From Rothia nasimurium (GTDB lineage: Bacteria > Actinomycetota > Actinomycetes > Actinomycetales > Micrococcaceae), in the NCBI RefSeq assembly GCF_928381705.1, contig NZ_CAKMSR010000001.1, positions 186,001 to 250,000 on the forward strand: DNA of 64,000 nucleotides. Direction: 5' to 3'. Positions 56,719 through 64,000 of this stretch are shown here, piece by piece. Both the position numbers and the translations under genes were made by a program. A model generated the notes under the pieces. The model made no database searches. It saw nothing but the letters and a program-made list of their open reading frames with translations, and was not told where the DNA came from. Position 1 is the first letter of the stretch. Each line of letters begins with the position of its first letter.

Positions 56719-57570
56719 CTAGCTACGCCACAGGCCGTAGGTCTTAGCCAGGGACGAGACCTTGCGGGCGCGGGCCAGACGGGGCAGGTAGGAGCCGTCC
56801 TTGGGCACGGAGTCGCCTTCGCTCTTCTGGAGCAGTTCGCGGGCCCATTCGATTTCGTCAGCGCTGGGGGCCAGGCCCACGTTGATGGTTTCGGTCTGGC
56901 CGGGGTCGAGGGTGAGCTTGCCGGTCATACCGTGACTGGTGGTTACCGCGCAGTCTTTGAGCAGGTCGCCGCCGTGCTTGCCGACGGAGGGACCGTCGAT
57001 GGGGCCAGCCAGGCCGCCCACGCGGGAGGCCAGAACCAGCTGGGAGCGCGCATAGGCCAGAGCAATAGGGTCTGCGGAGACGCCGGTGTCGCGGCGGTAG
57101 TCACCCACGCCGAAGGCCAGGCGGAAGGTGCCGGGGGCCTTGGCGATACGCACAACGTTCACCATGCCCAGCGCGGTTTCAATCAGGGCGATGACGGGGG
57201 TACCAGCAGGGAGCATCATGGCGGTGCGGGTGACGTGGTCAGGGTGTTCGGTCATGGCTAGCATGACGCCTTTGAGCCCGGTTGCCCGGTTGAGGGCTTC
57301 AAGGTCTTTGGCCCAGTGGTCGCTTTCAATGCCGTTGATACGTACCCAGGCTGAGGCGCCCTGGTTGAGCATCTCGATAGTGTGCTCGCGGGCCTCGTCC
57401 TTCTGCTCTTCGGGGCAGCCGTCCTCTAGGTCGATGATGACCGAGTCAGCTTCAGATTCTAGGGCTGCGGCGATGGTTTCTTCGCTGGCGGCGGCAGATA
57501 CTAGTAACCAGGAGCGGGAGAGACGGGCGGGCAGGGAGGCTGCGCGTTCGTTGCGGTGAAAGTTAATCAC
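56719..57570 (-). CDS. HpcH/HpaI aldolase-family CoA ester lyase (CitE-like)
   Basis: A 283-residue TIM-barrel enzyme. CitE motifs: RSWLLVSAAASEETIAAALESEADSVIIDLEDGCPEEQKDEAR, AWVRINGI, VIALIETALGMVNV, and FGVGDYRRDTGV. Such enzymes cleave or form malyl-CoA, citramalyl-CoA or related esters; metal-binding Glu/Asp residues appear conserved. No citrate lyase alpha or gamma gene is adjacent, so it is a stand-alone lyase or thioesterase. Confidence 0.85.
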   Translation of the reverse strand: MINFHRNERAASLPARLSRSWLLVSAAASEETIAAALESEADSVIIDLEDGCPEEQKDEAREHTIEMLNQGASAWVRINGIESDHWAKDLEALNRATGLKGVMLAMTEHPDHVTRTAMMLPAGTPVIALIETALGMVNVVRIAKAPGTFRLAFGVGDYRRDTGVSADPIALAYARSQLVLASRVGGLAGPIDGPSVGKHGGDLLKDCAVTTSHGMTGKLTLDPGQTETINVGLAPSADEIEWARELLQKSEGDSVPKDGSYLPRLARARKVSSLAKTYGLWRS

Positions 57571-57668
57571 GGGTGTGTCCTTGTAAAGGTTATTTTGACC
57601 TCTTCAAGTTTACCCTGCCCGCTGGGGCCCGGGAGGGCTGTCTCTCTGGGTAAAACCTAGGCTCCCGG

Positions 57669-58415
57669 TCAGGCCTGGAGTCGGCCGTCAACCATGTGTT
57701 CTGCCCGGTGGGTGAGCTGGATCTGTTCGAGGTCGTGGGTAATCATGAGGGTTGCGGTGTTGAACTCTGCGGTGGCCTTGGCCAGGAGTTCGACGATGGC
57801 AGCGGAGCGTTCGGCGTCGAGGGCGCTGGTGGGTTCGTCGGCCAGGAGCAGGGAGGGTGAGCCCATGAGGGCGCGGGCGATGTTGACGCGCTGACGCTGG
57901 CCACCGGAGAGCTGGTGTACGCGGCGGTTGGCGGCTTCGCCCAGCCCTACCATGTCGAGCAGGTCGGCGGCGGTGGCACGGGCGGCTTTGAGTTCTGCTC
58001 CGCGGGCGCCGCTGATGCGGGCGGTGAGTTCTAGCTGTTCGGCGGCGGTGAGGGAGGCGATTAGGTTGGGCTGCTGGAAGATAATTCCGATGTCGGTGCG
58101 GCGCAGGGCCGCAAGGTCGGCGTCCTTGTAGGTGGTGGTGTCGGTGCCGTTGATCAGGCGGGCCCCGGCTGTGGGGGTGATGAGCCCGGCGGCAACCGAT
58201 AGCAGGGAGGACTTACCCGAGCCAGAGGCACCGGTCAGGGCGATGAACTCGCCGCGGCTCGCGGTGAGGTTCACGTGATCTAGGGCGCGCATGGTGCGCG
58301 GGTTTCCCTTCTCGTCTACGCCGTCGGGGTAGTCCAGCACGATGTCGCGCAGTTCAAGGACGCTGGGGGCAGCTAAGGTTTCGTCGGCCAGGGGGCGGGT
58401 GAGCAGGTCAGTCAT
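57669..58415 (-). CDS. ABC transporter ATPase, MacB/LolD type
   Basis: A 248-residue ATPase. Walker A GASGSGKSSLLSVAAGL, Q-loop [39 protein letters not shown] and MITHDLEQI. ATG 58415 is preferred (MTDLLTRPL); the frame extends back into the permease gene. Works with the FtsX-like permease encoded just upstream. Divergent from a two-component system that may regulate it. Confidence 0.88.
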   Translation of the reverse strand: MTDLLTRPLADETLAAPSVLELRDIVLDYPDGVDEKGNPRTMRALDHVNLTASRGEFIALTGASGSGKSSLLSVAAGLITPTAGARLINGTDTTTYKDADLAALRRTDIGIIFQQPNLIASLTAAEQLELTARISGARGAELKAARATAADLLDMVGLGEAANRRVHQLSGGQRQRVNIARALMGSPSLLLADEPTSALDAERSAAIVELLAKATAEFNTATLMITHDLEQIQLTHRAEHMVDGRLQA

Positions 58416-58434
58416 GGTTAGGATCTTTTCTGTT

Positions 58435-59526
58435 CTAGTTGCCGCCGAGGGCAATCATGGGGTCTACGGTGGCGACGCGGCGCAGGGCGATGAGGGCGCC
58501 GCCCATGCCCAGGGCCCAGATGCCTGCGGCGGGCCCGGCGATGGTGAGGGCGGAGAGTTGGAAGGGTACGGCTCCTGCTGCCAGGGTGCCGAGGCCCCAG
58601 CCCACCAGGGCTCCCAGGGCGGCACCGACTGCCAGAATCACGGCGGCCTGGGCGAGGGCGTCCTTGGTGAGGAAGGCGCGGGAGGCGCCCAGGGCGCGCA
58701 TGACGGCGATATCGCGGGTGCGCTGGATGGTCCAGACGGTCAAGAAAGAGATAATGACCAGGGCAGAGATGCCGTAGAGGAAGCCCTGCATGGTTTTGAG
58801 GGAGCCGTTTTCTGAGGAGTAGGCGGGAAGAGCTGCGAAGGATTCGCGGGTGGTCAGGGCCTGGGTTCCGGTGGCATCTGCGGTGGCGGCGTAGTCTGCA
58901 CTACCGGTGACTGCTAGGACGGTGCCGAGCACGGCGCTCTGCCCCTCGATTTCACGCTGGTGGGTGATGTTCTGCCAGGTGGCGGTGGTTGCCCAGCCTG
59001 CGTTGGTGTGGGAGTAGAAGGTGTCCTCGGTGATGCCTGAGACGGTTACGTCGGTACCCGAGAAGGTAACGGTATCGCCCACGGTCGCGCCAATCTCTTC
59101 AGCAATGCCAGCGGGTAGAGCGATCTGCCCGTCACCGGGCTCGGCACCCTGGATCAGGGGCGCGGTACGCTCAGCCAGGTCAGAACCGACAGGGGTAGCA
59201 ATCAGGCTCATCGAAGCGGCTCCGTTGCCCTCAACCTTGCCGGTGAGGAAACCGACCGGGGTGGCGTCCACCCCGGCTGCCTGCCACTCCTCCTGCAGTC
59301 CGGCAGTGACAGCGGAATCGGTGAAGGACGCCTTACCCCCGCTCTCAGACGGGGCGAATACGAAGCGGTCAGCCCCCATCTTTTCAAGGGCATCGGTGTT
59401 CTGGTTACCCAGCCCGCCGGTCAGGCCGGTCAGCATGACCAGCAGCAGGGTAATCAGGGCTACGGTCGCCCCAATCAGGGTGAAACGGCCCTTAGCAAAG
59501 AGGATGTCACGCCAACCGACAAACAT
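58435..59526 (-). CDS. ABC transporter permease, FtsX/MacB family
   Basis: A 363-residue permease. TM1 (about 13-35), a large extracytoplasmic MacB-like domain (about 40-240) and three C-terminal TM helices (about 245-350) with TRDIAVMRALGASRAFLTKDALAQ typical of FtsX. ATG 59526 chosen with GAAAGG upstream. Mechanotransmission-type transporters of this shape export lipids, peptides or antimicrobials or shed them from the membrane; substrate unknown. Confidence 0.87.
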   Translation of the reverse strand: MFVGWRDILFAKGRFTLIGATVALITLLLVMLTGLTGGLGNQNTDALEKMGADRFVFAPSESGGKASFTDSAVTAGLQEEWQAAGVDATPVGFLTGKVEGNGAASMSLIATPVGSDLAERTAPLIQGAEPGDGQIALPAGIAEEIGATVGDTVTFSGTDVTVSGITEDTFYSHTNAGWATTATWQNITHQREIEGQSAVLGTVLAVTGSADYAATADATGTQALTTRESFAALPAYSSENGSLKTMQGFLYGISALVIISFLTVWTIQRTRDIAVMRALGASRAFLTKDALAQAAVILAVGAALGALVGWGLGTLAAGAVPFQLSALTIAGPAAGIWALGMGGALIALRRVATVDPMIALGGN

Positions 59527-59619
59527 GACTGCACTACCTTTCAAACACAGGAAAACTTGATACTTCTATTCAAGCTCCCACCGGGGGTTGCCCACATCGG
59601 GGTAAGGGTTGAACCTGGA

Positions 59620-59637
59620 ATCAACCATTTGGTTGAT
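59620..59637. promoter_or_regulatory. Palindrome between ABC exporter and kinase genes
   Basis: ATCAACC-ATTT-GGTTGAT, a perfect 7-bp inverted repeat about 95 nt from the permease start. Size and symmetry fit a LuxR-type response-regulator site controlling the divergent exporter; binding is inferred. Confidence 0.5.
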
Positions 59638-59650
59638 GCGGCCCCGCCCG

Positions 59651-59714
59651 CTGTGCAGACTTCTTGGGCTGGGTGCAGGGTTTTCTCTGCACACAGCCCA
59701 AAAACCCTGCACAG
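59651..59714 (+). promoter_or_regulatory. Nested inverted repeat in the kinase-gene leader
   Basis: Outer CTGTGCAG (59651) and CTGCACAG (59707), middle TTGGGCTG/CAGCCCAA (59664 and 59694), inner GTGCAG/CTGCAC with an 8-nt loop. It sits 28 nt before the kinase ATG. It could be an attenuator or a multi-site operator. Confidence 0.5.
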
Positions 59715-59741
59715 CCTCAGCTAAAGGTAAAGTGAATTTGT

Positions 59742-61121
59742 ATGACGACCGCGCCCAGCCCCCTCCCCGCTACTTCCTCACAGCAAACCCTGCTGGTGCT
59801 CAAGATTCTGCGGGTGAGCCTGCACGTCATGTTCGCTTTTCTGCTGTGTTTTGGTGCCGTTCTGGCCCTGGTCGGCAGCGCCTACCAGGTGAGGCATACC
59901 GTCATCGGGGTGCTCTCACTGACGCTCGGTGGAATCTACCTGACCGGCACAGTCTACGAGAACCGCCGGGGGCTCCCTGCAACCTTCACCGACCTCTTCC
60001 CCCGGCCGGGTGCGGACGCCCACTACCGGCAGGCAGCCCGCTTTACCCCTGCCCACCTGTGGCTACTGATCATCACCCTGCTGTGGCTGGGGCTTATGGC
60101 GCTCGATAGCTCCTTCACCTGGGTGGTCTTCCCCATCATGTTCCTCTACCTGCACCTGCTCGCCCCCGTAGCTGGGGTAGCTGCAACCCTCGTCCTCTGC
60201 GCCCTGGCCATTGCTCTGCCCCTGGTGGGGCCTGCCGGGTTTGGCCTCGACTACCTTCACTCAGAAGGTCTAGCCCCCGGCTACCTCATCGGCCCCACCC
60301 TGGGGGCCCTGCTCGCCATCGTCATCTCCTTCACCTACCGCGCCCTGCGCGCCGACGCTGCCCGCCAGTACCAGCTCGCCCAGCAGCTTCGCGCGGTGCA
60401 GGCTGAGCTCGTCCAGCAGCAATATAGCGCCGGTAAGCTCGAAGAACGCGAGCGCCTGGCCCGCGAAATCCACGACACCCTGGCCCAGGGGCTTTCGTCT
60501 ATTGTGCTGGTCTCCCGGGCAGCGGCGTCCTCGCTTCAGAAGGGAAAGGCGGACGCCGCAGCCGCCCAGGTGCGCGTTATCCAGGACTCTGCCGCCGCCA
60601 ACCTGGCTGAGGCCCGCCGCTTTATTCGGGATCTCTCGTCCCCTGCCCTGGATGATTCCCTGGTGTCAGCGCTCAGGGCTCTCACTGCGTCCACCGAGAC
60701 CGCCCAAAAAGCCGCCGGGAAACCCCTCACCTGCGCCTTTATCCTCGAAGGGAAGGAAGAAACAGCCAACGCCCTACCCGAGGCGGTATCGGCAACTCTC
60801 ATGCGTGTAGCCCAGGGCGCCCTGGCCAACGTCGCCGCCCACGCCGACGCCAGCCGCGCGGCCCTCACCCTCAGCATCTGGCCCGGCGAAGTCACCCTCG
60901 ACGTCTTCGACAACGGCCGCGGCTTCACCCCCACTCCCCTAGCAGCGGGCCCCCTCAGCGAAACCGGAACCGGCTACGGGCTCACCTCCCTCAGTGAGCG
61001 CGTTGCCCACCTCGACGGTAGCCTAGACGTTGAAAGCACCCCCGGTGAAGGCACCGTCCTCACCGCCCGTATCCCCCTCAATCAGACCAACCAGCACCGA
61101 CCCGACCAGGAGGCCCAGTGA
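59742..61121 (+). CDS. NarL-type sensor histidine kinase
   Basis: A 459-residue membrane kinase. About six TM helices (25-210), a coiled linker, dimerisation helix with H244 (LAREIHDTLAQGLSSIV), then HATPase with LANVAAHADASR, DVFDNGRGF, GTGYGLTSL and the terminal GTVLTARIP. The stop overlaps the regulator start (GTGA). Divergent from an ABC exporter, a layout common for envelope-stress or antimicrobial-response systems. Weak ribosome-binding site. Confidence 0.9.
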   Translation: MTTAPSPLPATSSQQTLLVLKILRVSLHVMFAFLLCFGAVLALVGSAYQVRHTVIGVLSLTLGGIYLTGTVYENRRGLPATFTDLFPRPGADAHYRQAARFTPAHLWLLIITLLWLGLMALDSSFTWVVFPIMFLYLHLLAPVAGVAATLVLCALAIALPLVGPAGFGLDYLHSEGLAPGYLIGPTLGALLAIVISFTYRALRADAARQYQLAQQLRAVQAELVQQQYSAGKLEERERLAREIHDTLAQGLSSIVLVSRAAASSLQKGKADAAAAQVRVIQDSAAANLAEARRFIRDLSSPALDDSLVSALRALTASTETAQKAAGKPLTCAFILEGKEETANALPEAVSATLMRVAQGALANVAAHADASRAALTLSIWPGEVTLDVFDNGRGFTPTPLAAGPLSETGTGYGLTSLSERVAHLDGSLDVESTPGEGTVLTARIPLNQTNQHRPDQEAQ

Positions 61122-61747
61122 CCGTCCGCGCCCTACTCGTTGATGACCACCCCGTTGTGCGGGCCGGCCTACGCGCCATGTTCGAAAGCTTTGAAGGTAT
61201 CGACGTGGTTGCCGAAGCAGCCGACGGGTCGGCGGCGCTCGCCGTAGCCGCGGAGCAGGCCCGGGCTGGGGCAGCGCTGGATGTGGTGGTCATGGATATT
61301 CAGATGAAACCCATGGACGGCATCGAGGCAACCCGCGCTTTCAAGGCTGCGGGCGGGCCGCCGGTGCTAATCTTGACGACCTTTGACACCCAGGGCGATA
61401 TCGTTGCAGCTATTGAGGCAGGGGCCCTGGGCTATCTGCTGAAGGACGCCCCGCCCGAGCAGGTGCAGGCGGCGGTGCTGGCGACGGCGCGGGGTGAGCG
61501 GACGCTCTCGCCCGAGATCACGGCTGCTCTGATGGAGCGTATGCAGCGGCCCGCTATTTCTCTGTCGGCTCGTGAGATGGAGCTGCTCAAGCTGCTGGCT
61601 ACCGGGGCTACCAACAAGGAGCTGGCTGAGGCTCTCTTTATTTCTCAGGCCACGGTGAAGACCCACCTGGTGCATATCTACACCAAGCTGGGCGTCGATA
61701 ACCGCACGGCAGCGATTGCGGCAGCCCGCCGCGAGGGGCTGCTCTAG
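61118..61747 (+). CDS. NarL/LuxR-family response regulator
   Basis: A 209-residue regulator. Receiver with DD (LVDDHPVVRAGL), phospho-acceptor D60 (VVMDIQMKPMDG), T in LTTFDTQG, K in YLLKDAPP. LuxR domain about 143-205 (LSAREMELLKLLATGATNKELAEALFISQATVKTHLVHIYTKLGVDNRTAA). Coupled to the kinase by a 4-nt overlap. Likely regulates the divergent ABC exporter. Confidence 0.92.
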   Translation: MTVRALLVDDHPVVRAGLRAMFESFEGIDVVAEAADGSAALAVAAEQARAGAALDVVVMDIQMKPMDGIEATRAFKAAGGPPVLILTTFDTQGDIVAAIEAGALGYLLKDAPPEQVQAAVLATARGERTLSPEITAALMERMQRPAISLSAREMELLKLLATGATNKELAEALFISQATVKTHLVHIYTKLGVDNRTAAIAAARREGLL

Positions 61748-61754
61748 CTCTTCT

Positions 61755-62921
61755 TTAGCTCTTGGTTCCCATGGGGCCGGGGGTATCGGCCGCTGCTGCC
61801 TGCTTCTTCCAGCTCGCCCCGAAGTAGCGGTCTTTAAAGCGCATCACCGGCACTTCAACCACCAGGTACATCGCCACACCGGCGGCCACGCCCAGAGGGG
61901 CCAGCAGAGCAACCTGGGCCAGAGTCGGCAGCCCGTGCAGGTGAGGTTCTAGGGCTTTGAAGAGCACGTCGTGCACCAGGTAAATGCTGTAGCTCGACAG
62001 GCCAATGAGCTGTAGGGGCCGCCAAGCCAGAAGGCGGTGTACCGTGGCACCCAGCGGCTGGCGCGAAGCAACCAGGCCCCAGAGCATCACGGCGGATGCC
62101 GCCCATGCCTGAAGCGAATAGCGCACCGTATCGCGGAAGGTCTCATCACGGATGACCAGGGTCAGCAGGTAAACCCCCAGGGCGACGAAAAGCACCCAGT
62201 TGCGCCCTAGAAGTGGGATGGTGCGTCCGTCCTGAATCAGGGCCCCCGACCGGTAGCGGCGGCCCACGACCTCGCGCCCCAGCACCATTTCGTCCGCGGC
62301 GTAGCGGTGGTACCACAGGGCGGTGAGCATGCCGATGGCAATAGCCTCCACACGGGTGTCGGTGCCGAAGTAGATGCGGTCGACGCTAGCGCCGGCGTCA
62401 TGCAGAACCCAGCGAGACAGCGACGAGTAGAGCACCACAGCTACACCCAGTACCGTCAGGGCCCGCCGGTAGGCGGTCCAGCGCACCAGCACCAGCCAGA
62501 TTAGGGCAAAGACCAGGTAAAACTGCTCTTCAATCGACAGGGACCACATCACGTGCGTACCCGGCAGTACCGTAATCTGCGAGTCCAGGTAGCGCAGGTT
62601 AAAGAAGAAGAAGACCTGCCCCAGGAAGTCCAGGGTATCGACGGCCCCACCCATCGACCGATAGACCAGCGTGGGTATCACAATCGCCAGAATCAGGGGC
62701 GGGGCGATTTTGAGCAGGCGGCGAATGTAGAAGCCTGCCAGATCGAACCCGCCGGTCTTATCACGCTCCCGCAGCAGCAGGTAGGTGATGATAAAGCCCG
62801 AGATAGCAAAGAAAATCGTTACGCCCGACCCGCCCGGCACAAAGGTCAGCCCGGCGTGGGAAAACACCACCAAAAGCACCGCAAAAGCGCGCATCGCGTC
62901 AATGTGGGCATAGCGGTTCAT
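61755..62921 (-). CDS. Acyltransferase family 3 membrane protein
   Basis: A 388-residue integral membrane O-acyltransferase (OafA/WecH type) with about ten TM helices. Conserved start YAHIDAMRAFAVLLVVFSHAG, ISGFIITYLLLRERDKTGGFDLAGFYIRRLLKIAPPL, and WSLSIEEQFYLVFAL. Such proteins acylate cell-surface glycans or glycolipids. Convergent with the response regulator, 7 nt between stops and no visible terminator. Confidence 0.87.
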   Translation of the reverse strand: MNRYAHIDAMRAFAVLLVVFSHAGLTFVPGGSGVTIFFAISGFIITYLLLRERDKTGGFDLAGFYIRRLLKIAPPLILAIVIPTLVYRSMGGAVDTLDFLGQVFFFFNLRYLDSQITVLPGTHVMWSLSIEEQFYLVFALIWLVLVRWTAYRRALTVLGVAVVLYSSLSRWVLHDAGASVDRIYFGTDTRVEAIAIGMLTALWYHRYAADEMVLGREVVGRRYRSGALIQDGRTIPLLGRNWVLFVALGVYLLTLVIRDETFRDTVRYSLQAWAASAVMLWGLVASRQPLGATVHRLLAWRPLQLIGLSSYSIYLVHDVLFKALEPHLHGLPTLAQVALLAPLGVAAGVAMYLVVEVPVMRFKDRYFGASWKKQAAAADTPGPMGTKS

Positions 62922-63068
62922 GGCGTAGAAATCCCCTCTGAATCAGGTGCGGTGTGTGGCGGTGCCCTGAGAAAGCGCGAACGGGCACCCACCTACCTTA
63001 CCGGCTAGCAGTGCAGGTGGGCAGGCACTTTTTAGGGGATAGCTACGCGATATGGGTGACAGAACCGG

Positions 63069-63554
63069 TTAGGACGCCGGGGCAAGGGCTTCCTGCCGGG
63101 CGGCAGCCAGGCGGGCTTCGGCGTCCGCAACGTGCTGCTGCACCGTTTCAACCCGGTGGGCGATAGTGGCGGTGCGAGTGCAGTCGGTGCCGCAATCACC
63201 GGCGCAACGGGTCATAGCCAAGGCCTCAGCACAAAGGGCTAAGGAATTACCCGCCTTGGAAAGCGCCCGGTGCAGGTCGGAGTACACCCCGGTGGGAGAA
63301 GCGGGGATATCGTTTGATTCACTGGGGGCCAGGCGCTGGGCCTCAGCGGCAACGGTGCGGACGCGCGGCAGCAGGTCAGCCAAGTCATTGGCTAGGGGGA
63401 CAAGCTCTTCAAGAGTGGGCCCGGCGGGCACACGTTCAAGAATCTGGTGGAAACGGTCGAGGCCACGAACGAAGCGGTCGTGGGCGCGACGCCAGAGACC
63501 TTTGCCAAGTTCGGCGTCGTCCCTGCGGCTCTGCAGGAAGTCTTTGATACCCAC
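63069..63554 (-). CDS. Helical cytoplasmic protein of unknown family
   Basis: A 161-residue protein, not recognised. It is mainly helical, with a central spacer (SNDIPASPTG) and a Cys-containing segment CAGDCGTDC in the C-terminal half that might bind a metal. The GTG at 63554 has AAGGAG 5 nt upstream and is preferred over 63569. Real gene status is supported by the ribosome-binding site and codon use. Confidence 0.65.
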   Translation of the reverse strand: MGIKDFLQSRRDDAELGKGLWRRAHDRFVRGLDRFHQILERVPAGPTLEELVPLANDLADLLPRVRTVAAEAQRLAPSESNDIPASPTGVYSDLHRALSKAGNSLALCAEALAMTRCAGDCGTDCTRTATIAHRVETVQQHVADAEARLAAARQEALAPAS

Positions 63555-63615
63555 GGTTACTCCTTCCACGAGGTCTACATACTTAGGTTACCCTAATATC
63601 GCTGTTCCCCAGAGA

Positions 63616-63678
63616 AGGTACCATCGTAGTCAGAAATACCCAGCTAGTTCGTGGGTTTTTCTGACTACGATGGTACCT
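63616..63678. repeat. 63-nt near-perfect hairpin downstream of ybdD
   Basis: Arms of 21 nt are perfectly complementary (AGGTACCATCGTAGTCAGAA and its partner), extended by ACCCA/TGGGT, with a 9-nt loop. It is longer than usual terminators and lacks a T tract on the minus strand. It may be a terminator, an RNA stabiliser or a palindromic repeat element. Confidence 0.7.
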
Positions 63679-63689
63679 ACCGTGGTCAG

Positions 63690-63878
63690 CTAGCAGCACC
63701 GAGCTCCCGGGTTCTTATCGAGGGAATCAGTGTAGTCTTTCCAGAACTCCCGCTCGGTCATAGGAGCGTGGGCGCAGCCGCTGGCGCGGTGGTGGGCCAG
63801 GTACTTCTGGTACTTATCTGCGCCCATAACTCCGTTAGCGAACCAGCGGACGCGGGCGAGGAAAGAACGGATGCTCAT
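63690..63878 (-). CDS. ybdD: YbdD/YjiX family protein
   Basis: A 62-residue protein of the small family that accompanies CstA pyruvate transporters. Motifs: ANGVMGADKYQKYLAHH and MTEREFWKDYTD. Strong AGGAGA before ATG. Directly follows a cstA-like 3' end (9-nt gap), supporting an import role for pyruvate or peptides. Function of YbdD is only partly known. Confidence 0.85.
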   Translation of the reverse strand: MSIRSFLARVRWFANGVMGADKYQKYLAHHRASGCAHAPMTEREFWKDYTDSLDKNPGARCC

Positions 63879-63887
63879 ATTTCTCTC

Positions 63888-64000
63888 CTAGTGGCCACTG
63901 TGCCCGGCAGAACCGCTGATCTGGTCGGGGTGCTTGCGGTAGAACTCCTGCCACTGGGCCTCTAGCTCCCGCTCGGCGGGGGTGGCAATCATGCCAGCCG
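63888..64000 (-). CDS. C-terminal fragment, probably CstA
   Basis: Only 37 codons and the stop (TAG at 63890-63888) are in the window; the gene continues beyond the right edge. The visible end reads AGMIATPAERELEAQWQEFY and then RKHPDQISGSAGHSGH. No motif is diagnostic, but its position immediately before ybdD makes the carbon-starvation/pyruvate transporter CstA likely. Confidence 0.55.
   Translation of the reverse strand, partial: AGMIATPAERELEAQWQEFYRKHPDQISGSAGHSGH

Overview
The window comes from a high-GC Gram-positive bacterium, most likely a Micrococcaceae member close to Rothia. The evidence is GC-rich coding sequence throughout, frequent GTG and TTG starts, and actinobacterial family markers: DUF3027, DUF3263, a LytR_C protein, a stand-alone GroEL2 with a GGM tail, and ThrE-type exporters. 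A FemAB-type ligase suits a bridged peptidoglycan. The genus is an inference. I see ordinary chromosomal content with one tRNA, and no rRNA, CRISPR array, insertion sequence or prophage.

Layout. 0-6 kb: serC, an MFS exporter coupled to a DUF3027 gene, a small membrane protein, and an OmpR-type response regulator with its kinase. 6-11 kb: an orphan WXG100 protein, RNase HI with an extra C-terminal domain, a phosphopantetheinyl-transferase-like protein tail to tail with isochorismate synthase, a 23S rRNA methyltransferase, and an overlooked 50-residue membrane protein with its own promoter. 11-20 kb: groEL2 under a CIRCE element, a LytR_C protein, DUF3263, ung, two overlapping ThrE paralogues and a FemAB ligase. 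20-26 kb: a complete fructose PTS operon (fruR-fruK-fruA-ptsI-ptsH). 26-33 kb: VanZ, a double phosphoglycerate-mutase-like protein, a HAD phosphatase, a membrane protein and the metNIQ methionine importer.

32.4-43.9 kb is the most coherent accessory block. A FadR-type GntR regulator is divergent from a peptide-type ABC transporter (binding protein, permease, fused permease-ATPase, ATPase), followed by an N-acetylneuraminate lyase-like aldolase, a ROK kinase and NanE, then nagB and nagA. Together these give a full route from imported sialic acid to fructose-6-phosphate. An 18-bp perfect palindrome lies in the promoter region.

43.9-64 kb: an acyl-CoA ligase, a small membrane protein with a sugar O-acetyltransferase, a three-gene NarL-type signalling cluster (its kinase seems to start at CTG and is followed by a kinase-like membrane partner), a structured intergenic region that may encode an RNA, a branched-chain or pyruvate dehydrogenase E1-E1-E2 operon, a HisC-like aminotransferase, tRNA-Thr(CGU), a CoA ester lyase, an ABC exporter divergent from a NarL-type two-component system, an acyltransferase, and the 3' end of a cstA-like gene with ybdD.

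The unexplained patterns that stand out are: the octamer GCGGACGC/GCGTCCGC, found about 27 times by eye, including in intergenic DNA and as a 14-bp palindrome; a 112-nt nested inverted repeat downstream of metI; a 63-nt near-perfect hairpin near the right end; and the structured intergenic region at 50.7-50.96 kb.
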